Source: Misgurnus anguillicaudatus
Lineage: Eukaryota; Chordata; Actinopteri; Cypriniformes; Cobitidae
Length of the DNA stretch: 64,000 nucleotides
Assembly (NCBI RefSeq): GCF_027580225.2
Contig: NC_073337.2
Location: 13,427,501-13,491,500, forward strand
Direction of reading: 5' to 3'
Shown: positions 34,501 to 43,500 of the stretch, piece after piece
How positions within the stretch are numbered: position 1 is the first letter of the stretch
Layout: each line of letters opens with the position of its first letter
Program-made: the position numbers and the translations under genes
Notes under the pieces: model-generated
What the model saw: only the letters and a program-made list of their open reading frames with translations
What the model was told of the DNA's origin: nothing
Database searches by the model: none

Positions 34501-37500
34501 TCTGCCGTGGCAGAAAAAAGGTTGGGGAACACTGGTGTAGACATACTGTATGTATGTAATAAACATTAAAGGGGGGGTTTAATGGTATTTCAAGCATTCT
34601 GACTTATTAACACAGTTATAGAGTTGTTTCCTCATGCTAAACGTAGGCAAAGTGTCAAAAATGCAGTTGGGCGTGTTTCAGAGTATTTCTGTGCCGAATG
34701 CACTTCGCCAGGGTTCGTACAAGTTTCGGCTAATTTTTTTCGATTACGGTTCTAACTGACGTTTCAGGGGTTTTCGATACGTATCACTTCTTTATATGGG
34801 CTTCCGCCGGAAAACTTCCCCCGGAAAACCCCGCCCAGCCGTCAGTCAGCGGGAGACGCTAGAGCTTGCTAACAGCTTATCACGCCACTCAGCTTTGTTT
34901 AATTTCAAAAGTCAACAATGGCACAACAAGAAGTGTGTTTTTGGATGTAAGGAGAAGACATCCAGCCTAATGGAAACAATGGATATAGTTTATTATCCGG
35001 ATTAGCAGCGGAGTTTTGCGTGTGTGTTTGATGCGGTGGATTTTCAGAACCGGGTCAAGACTTCTGTCTTATGTTGGAAATAGGCGCGTGTATATTATAT
35101 AAATGACACGAACATGTAGTGAATCATAAGTTAAAACAGTGTTGTATAGTGTTGTATGACTCGTACTCGCTCCTCCCGTGTTATAACTCCTCCTTCATTT
35201 TTTCGTACGTTATCGGAAAGATTCGGTAAAGCTAATCTTTCTTTTATAAATCTGATTAAACTAAAGTGTCGTACCAGATGTATTGCCGGAGAGGCCCAGA
35301 AAAGCAAATAAAGGGAGCAGAAAACTTTGGCAGTCTTTTCAATTCCAAGGTGTTTATTTTCACCAGCCGTGTTCATTTAGTGCTCACCAAAAACACTCAA
35401 AAATTCATATCACATAGTCCATTTTCAATTTGTATAAAATCACATCATGCTGTGAGCAGTAAACAGGTTAAAACCTTGTTTGAGGCATGAGCCTCTACAT
35501 GTGGTCTCACCTCAGACACACACACACTACCTTCCTAATCATCCACCTGTTAACCCTCATAACCTTCCTGGAGGAGCTCTTCCCGCCAAACTAAATGGAT
35601 CATACCATTTACAAGGGATGTTTGACACACACTACACATGACAAAGAATTGTTCTCTTTAAATCTTAAACAGATCCAAACACTTAAACTCATTTACTGAA
35701 TAACACTGTACACATATTAACATAATCATTTCACATTTAGAAGCAATTACTTACACTCAAAACTTATATCAAATTATGTATGCCTTAATGGTACAGCCCA
35801 ATAATTAAGGGAAAATGTTAGACATTCATGCTACTCCAATCACTCCTTCACAGTTAGGTTAAAACACCAAAATACACAGTGAGACAAAATATCATTTCCT
35901 ATGGTTCTAATGTTTCCTGGGATGATAAACTGCTATGTTCATCATCACACACCCCCCTCCCTCTAAACAGTCACTACCTCAGGAGTGACGTGACAAGAAA
36001 TCAGCCACCACATTAAGCACTCCTGCTCTGTACTGAATCTTAAATTTAAAAGGTTGAAGGGCCAAATACCATCTTGTGATTCTGGCATTAGTGTCTCTCA
36101 TTTTCTTAATCCACTGCAAAGCTCTATGATCAGTTTCAAGCACAAAGTCTTTACCAATCAAATAGTATTTCAAAGTGTCCAATGCCCATTTGATGGCTAG
36201 GGCCTCCTTCTCGATTGTAGAATATTTAGTCTCTCGAGGGAACAATTTCCTACTTATGTACTGTACAGGGCGACGATTCTCTCCTTCACCCTGTAATAGT
36301 ACTGCACCCAGACCTAGCTCGGACGCATCAGCTTGCACCACAAAAGGCAGATCAAAATCCGGGCTTTGCAACACCGGATCTTTACACAAACAAGACTTAA
36401 GATCTTGAAAAGCCTGTTCACATTCAGGTGTCCACTTAACTTTAGCAGGACTGCTTTTCTTTGTAAGGTCAGTCAAAAGTGCAGCTCTGCTGGCAAAGTT
36501 GGGTATAAACCTTCTATACCAGCCTATCAAACCCAGAAAACATCTTACACTTTTCTTCGTTGAGGGTGGTGCGGCTGACAAGATTGCTTGTATTTTGTCC
36601 ACTTGGGGTCTCACTGATCCTCCACCAGCAACATAACCCAAGAAAGAAACTTGTTGTTTAGCAATTTGACATTTCTTTGCATTCACCACCAGACCTGCCA
36701 GTTGAATTCTTTTAAAGACATCAGCCAAATGTTCTAGATGTTGTTCCCAGGACTCACTAAAAATGACAATGTCATCAATGTATGCTGCAGCATAACTGTC
36801 CAAACCTCGCAACACTTGATCCACCAGACGTTGAAAGGTAGCTGCAGCTCCGTGTAGACCAAATGGCATATATTTGAAATGGTATAGTCCTGAAGGGACA
36901 CGAAAAGCAGTCAAGTTCTTAGCAGAATCAGCTAATGGCACTTGCCAATATCCTTTGCATAGATCTAAAGTAGTCAAATACCTAGCTTTGCCCAGTCGCT
37001 CGATTAACTCGTCGACTCTCGGCATTGGATATGGATCAAAAGCAGATACTGCATTCAGCTTGGAAAAATCAACGCAGAATCTCAATGTCCCGTCTTTCTT
37101 TGGCACTAGTACAACCGGACTACACCACTCACTGGTTGAAGGTTCGATGATATCAGACTCTAGCATCATTTGAACTTCCTCCTTTAATGCTGGGATCAAG
37201 CGTGCTGGTACTCTACAGTGAGTTTGTCTAACCGGCTCGGTTTCAATCAGATGAATGTTATGATGTAAAAGCGTTGTTTTGCCTGGTTTGTCAGAAAACA
37301 GACCCTCTGGAACCAATTTCTGAAACTCCTTCTGCTGTTTTAGGTGTCAAATGATCTGTTACTGGGAAAGTAAACTTTGAATCCACAGGAAAATATTGTT
37401 CTTCCAATTCTTCTTCATCCTCAACTTTTCTCGCCCACAACTGTTCTGACCATGAGCCATTTCTCTCATTCCAAGGCCTCAGCAGATTAATGTGAAAGAC

Positions 37501-40500
37501 CTGAGTCTTTTTCTTACGATCGGGCACAGAAATCTCATAGTTTGTAGGACTTAGCTTTCTCAGCACTTCATATGGCCCTTGCCATTTGGCCAAAAGTGAA
37601 CTTTCAGAAGTAGGAAGTAACAATAACACTTTCTGACCTGGAGTGAGCGTTCTCTCTCTACTTGACAAATCATACCAGTGTTTCTGCTGCTGTTGTGCTT
37701 TTATCATGTTAGCACTCACCATCTCGGTCATTGAGTCCAATTTCTCTCTCATCTTCAGAACATATGACAGAATATTTGTTTGTTCACCTGCATTACCTCC
37801 TTCCCAAGCCTCTTTCAGCACATCCAACGGTCCCCGGACATGACGTCCATATAGCATCTCAAATGGTGAGAAGCCTGTTGATGACTGTGGCACTTCACGG
37901 TAAGCGAACATCAAGTATGGCAACCATTGATCCCAATCGGAACCTGTAACAGACACAAACTTGCGTAACATTGACTTAAGGGTCTGGTTGAATCTTTCTA
38001 CCATACCGTCAGTCTGAGGGTGGTAAGGAGTGGTCTGTATCGGATGTATACGCAACATTGAGCACACTTGTTTCATTAACTTTGATGTAAAGTTAGTGCC
38101 TTGATCTGTGATTATTTCCTTAGGCAACCCTACTCGTGAAAAGAGTTGCACTAATGCATTTACTACCTGCCTTGTCTTGATGTTTCTGAGAGGAAAAACT
38201 TCTGGATAACGACTGGCATAATCAGCAACAACCAAAATGTACCTATTACCAGATCTACTCCTTTCCAACGGTCCTACAATATCCATTGCAATTCGTGTGA
38301 ATGGAATGTCAATAATAGGTAAACTTACAAGGGGTGCTCTATCACTCTTTTTAGCTGGTCTAACCAGCTGACATACTGGACATGATTTACAAAATTCGAC
38401 AACATCAGAATAGAGCTTGGGCCAATAAAACCTACTAGCAATTCTGGACAGCGTTTTCTGCTGACCCAGATGCCCTGCACACGGTGCTGAATGACCCAAC
38501 TGCAGCACCTTTAACCTCATTGACTCGGGTATTACCAATCTTTCATCTTCAGCACTTACTAAGTACAATTTGTCATTTTTGATTACTAGTTGATCTTTCA
38601 AAATTAATGTTGATGCTGTGTTATTAGCCTTGGCTTTCTCAAACAATGGTTTAAGAGTTTCATCATGCCTTTGTAACTGCCCAATATCATGTGGAATTAG
38701 CTCAAGATCATCTGTGCTTGGTTTTGGCATATCTTCAACCATTTCAGTACCCACAACTTTAGCAAAACGTTTCTCTTTCTTAGATTTTCTATCTTTAGAA
38801 ATCACATTAAGAGGTAAATCCTGCAAAAACTGTTTAACAACCTAATTTTCCTTAGATTGTGCCCTTGTTATCACCATAGCGTCCGCTACATTTTTGTCAT
38901 TTTGTAACAGATCCACCAACACAGATATATCTCTGCCTAATATCACTGGATAAGGTGCTTTGTCAATTAACACAACAGTTCAACTGTATGCTTGGCCTTC
39001 GATTTCAATCACCATTTCAGTTTTGGGGTACTCTTTTTCATCTCCATGGATACAACAGACTCTGAGTTTATCATGCTTCAGCGTATTTGACTTTCCTACA
39101 CACTCTGATCTAACTAAAGTTTGACTTGAACCTGAATCGACCAGTGCTTTATACGTTGTGCTTCCTATCTTCACATCAATTACAGTGTCGGTATTCAGTT
39201 CAATTTCGTTTAGTTTCACAGACGATCTTAACTCATACGCTAGGCATGTATTAGTCACATTTTGCGCAGGGCAATCTGCTTTTTTATGCCCAGACTGGCC
39301 ACATCCATGACATATAATTACAGATTTTCTACTGTACTGACAAACGCCGCCTGTTTGCATACTGTTAACGTTACTCCGGTTAAAACTAGTTTGTAACATT
39401 CGGTTATCAGCATCGAAATTTATCAGACCACTACCCTTAGCATCCCCAGACTTACCGGTTAAGCTGTAGTTGGTGCCTCGCCATCGTCTCGGTTGATGTA
39501 ACGATCGCCTCGCAGCTATAAACGTCTCTGCCATTTCTGCTGCTTGTTTACATGAAGTCGGGCCATTCTGCTTCACCCATGTTCTTACTTCAGGATTCAA
39601 CAAATTGAGAAACTGTTCAAGCACTATTTGGTCGTCAATCTCTTGTTTGGATCTTTGCGAAGGGTTCATCCACTTTTCGTAGAGATCTTTCAATCTTACA
39701 TACATTTCTCGCGGCGTTTCATCCTCTGGTTGGTTGTATGCTCTGAACCGCTGTCGGAATGTTTCAGGGTTAATTTCAAACTTCTCCAGTATTACTTGCT
39801 TGACACAGTCATAGTCCAACGAGTTATCAGGGTCCATGGCAACATAAGCTGCTCTTGCTTTACCGGTTAAAAGTGGTAAGAGATGTAACACCCAATCTCG
39901 CTGTGGCCATCTGCAAGCGTGTGCAATTCGCTCAAAAGTCATTAAATAATGTTCGATGTCCTCATCATTTGTCCATGGTAACATTCTTGGGTTATTAAAA
40001 CTTCTCGATTCATATTCTTGTGCTGTCATTGCGGCTCTATCCGTAGCCGCTGATGTAGCCCCGTCACTTTGTGTCTGTAACCGATTGTAACGACCAGTTA
40101 AAGCAGAGTTTCCATATAAAGGCTCTGACATATCGCTTGCTGCTGATGCTTCTTTCACCAGTCGTTCCTGTCGCTCTTGGTGAATTTCAGATTGTAGCTG
40201 TACAAATTGGTGTTGAACCGTCCGATATTTATGTTCATGACGTTGCGCTTCCTTTTCCAAGCGATCTTCTCTTTGTTGTTGACTATGTAGAAAAGTTTGC
40301 AGCATTGTAGCAATCTGCTCTGAAGCATTTCCTGGGGTTCTTTCATCCACACCTGGAGATGAACTTGCTTCCTCTGGCTGATCTGCTGCTCTGCAATCTT
40401 TGCTTTTAGCTCCATCTTGTTTCTTTGGTGGCATTTTCCGACCGCCACTAGTTGCTCACAGTCCCTTTCACTTAAACGAGGTACAGCTGGGACTGCCAGA

Positions 40501-43500
40501 AAACGTCCCTTCCTCGCCGCTTACTTTCCTTTAAGGCCTGGAAGCACCGCTGCCACCATGTGTCGTACCAGATGTATTGCCGGAGAGGCCCAGAAAAGCA
40601 AATAAAGGGAGCAGAAAACTTTGGCAGTCTTTTCAATTCCAAGGTGTTTATTTTCACCAGCCGTGTTCATTTAGTGCTCACCAAAAACACTCAAAAATTC
40701 ATATCACATAGTCCATTTTCAATTTGTATAAAATCACATCATGCTGTGAGCAGTAAACAGGTTAAAACCTTGTTTGAGGCATGAGCCTCTACATGTGGTC
40801 TCACCTCAGACACACACACACTACCTTCCTAATCATCCACCTGTTAACCCTCATAACCTTCCTGGAGGAGCTCTTCCCGCCAAACTAAATGGATCATACC
40901 ATTTACAAGGGATGTTTGACACACACTACACATGACAAAGAATTGTTCTCTTTAAATCTTAAACAGATCCAAACACTTAAACTCATTTACTGAATAACAC
41001 TGTACACATATTAACATAATCATTTCACATTTAGAAGCAATTACTTACACTCAAAACTTATATCAAATTATGTATGCCTTAATGGTACAGCCCAATAATT
41101 AAGGGAAAATGTTAGACATTCATGCTACTCCAATCACTCCTTCACAGTTAGGTTAAAACACCAAAATACACAGTGAGACAAAATATCATTTCCTATGGTT
41201 CTAATGTTTCCTGGGATGATAAACCGCTATGTTCATCATCACATAAAGACTCTTCAGAGATATAAAGGATGTCATACTACTCTATAGGTACTCCAGATTA
41301 ATATCAGAAATGCAGAAACAGCGTGTGTTACGTGAGCTTTAACAGCTTATGAGAGGAATGTATATAGGTATTTGTCTATGTAGGACTATTTTAATTATAT
41401 CCCCTCTAAAGCTCTATTTGCACGGTATTAGTTTTATCTTGGGACCTCGTGTGATTTAAAAAAATCCCCAAGCAATTATATAGCAATTATTACAAATGAC
41501 TAGAGGTCACCATCATACTAATCTCGTGCGAATAAGGCTTATGTTATCTGTTCTAAAAGTGAATGTGTTCATTTTAAATGTTAATGTTAAAATGTTTTCC
41601 CATTAGAGCTTTGCGTGGCATTTCACAGGAAAAGTATGTTAATGAAAATGCAATCCTATTTTTACTATAAATGTAAATGTATTTAGGAAAATTACATTTA
41701 AATTATAATTTTGCTACAGTTTTAGCTTGACGCGTAAAACACATAGGGCCCGATTTTAACGATCTAAGCGCATTGTCTAAAGCGCACGGCGCACAGTCTA
41801 AATGAGCATGTCTGATGCCACTTTTGCTAATTTAACAATGGGAAAAATAGTTTGTGCGCTGAGCGCACGGTCGAAAAGGGTTGTTCATATTCTCCTAATG
41901 AGTAATGGGTGTGTTTTGGACATAACGTGTAATAAACCAATGAGAGTCTCAGCCCTCATACCCTTTATAAGCAGGTTGCGCTGGCGCTATGTCTAATCCC
42001 TATTTATGGCGGAGTTTGTAAACTGATAAACTAAGCGGAGGAAGAAGACCACCAGTTTCAGATTAATGTTAAAAAATTGTGTTGTTTTCATTTTTATTGA
42101 AATTTAAATTTTTTGGATTAGAACCTTTAAAAGTCATTTTCTTTCAGTCGTAGAAGTACAAATAGCAGGCTTTTAATTTATGTAAATGTATTGATATCCT
42201 ACATAATCATTGTAATCTCATAAAATAATTTGCAAATATGCAAGAAAAGGGATAAAGATAAAGAATTAACAAACGTGCGGAGAGCCGTTTCAGCACTCAG
42301 ACAGCGCCATGGGATTTTTAAAAAGCATTACAGAGTTATCATATACAATAAATCCGTGAGGTAGCATTTTAAAAAAACATTTAAAAACAGCTGCATTTGT
42401 TTAAAGCAAAGCATTTATTTACTTACCAGGCTACAGGTGAAGCTGCTCTTTTTGCCTTCTAACGTCTCATTATCGGACCTCATTTACATCCAAGAGACTC
42501 AATAATAATCTTTCACATTTTAATGCTTTAATCTTTTAGATTTAAAAGTGTTTTTGTGCAGCTGCGCATCCATGTATGTGATAAGCAAACCTGCGTTGTC
42601 GTCTCGTTTATAGGCGCATATTACTAACGCGCTCTTTAAATACAAAAACATATTGCGCCATTGACTTTAGACCAGGTTTTTGTTGGTCAATGGCGTAGTC
42701 TATTTTAGTTGCCTCAAAATAGCAACGCGCCAACAATGCGCCTGAACACACCTCATTTTCAGACCAGAACGCCCATGGGCACAACATTGGGCGCAAATGC
42801 ATTTGCTATTTAAACAAGGTGGTGCTAAACGTGAAAATGATAATTGCGCCGGGTTGAAACTAGCAAAAGACATTTGCGTCGCGCATTGCGCTGCATTGCG
42901 CCGGGTGTAAGATAGTGCCCATAATCAGTTCGGGTAATACATTTCGATTTTAATGTTGCAACTTAAAAATTGTTAAAAACTCAAACTGTAATTACATTAC
43001 ACATTTTTAAAAAAGTGTAGGAACTTGCATATGTTCAATAATTTAATTTTCCGTTTTCATCAAGAACTGCAGATATGGGCATTTAAATATAAATTTATAT
43101 TCTTTGTGCACTTTTTTAATGGCCTGAGGATGGGATTAAGTAGATTTGAAGCGAAGTATTTGATGAACCTATGACACGTGCCGAGAGCATTTGGTTAATA
43201 TCTTCACTTTTGATGGAGGTGGCGTGTAGTGGCTTTTCATCTGAGCTCTTTACTTCTGGAGCACAAATTACACATTTGATAAGTTACCTTTAAACATATT
43301 TACGCAGAATTAACTAGTTAATACCTGTAGCTCATTTAGAGAAAGTCCAGAAAATTGCAAAGGAGGGAGTTTTTCATCAAGGTAGCGAATTTTTTCCTCG
43401 TCTCTCTTCTGTTTTTCGTTCTCCAAATCCTCCATTGCTCTATTAAGCAGCATCATCTAATCAAAAACACAAAGGAACATTAATAAGGACTTCACAGCTA

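Larger units (their letters stand above)
35267..41243 (-). mobile_element. Young Ty3/Gypsy LTR retrotransposon with Gmr1-like gene order
   Basis: Full element of 5977 bp: 5' LTR 41243-40561, 3' LTR 35949-35267, each 683 bp, TG...CA ends, and a TAAAG duplication at 35262-35266 and 41244-41248. Comparing the LTRs by eye I found one difference (C/T near 41225 versus 35931). The internal order on the minus strand is gag-protease, integrase, reverse transcriptase-RNase H. Integrase before RT is the reverse of ordinary Gypsy elements and is known for the Gmr1 group of deuterostomes. It is inserted in the same orientation as the host troponin I gene, in the intron between exons 43325 and 33871. The LTR carries AATAAA in gene-sense direction (35353-35358 and 40647-40652). 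Confidence 0.95.

Noticed and set aside
35266..35490. Plus-strand 74-codon frame, repeated at 40560-40784
   Set aside because: Both are in the LTRs and antisense to the element; the duplication reflects LTR identity, not a gene family.
36175..38845. Plus-strand reading frames of 60-99 codons within the Gypsy element
   Set aside because: They are shadows of the long minus-strand pol genes.
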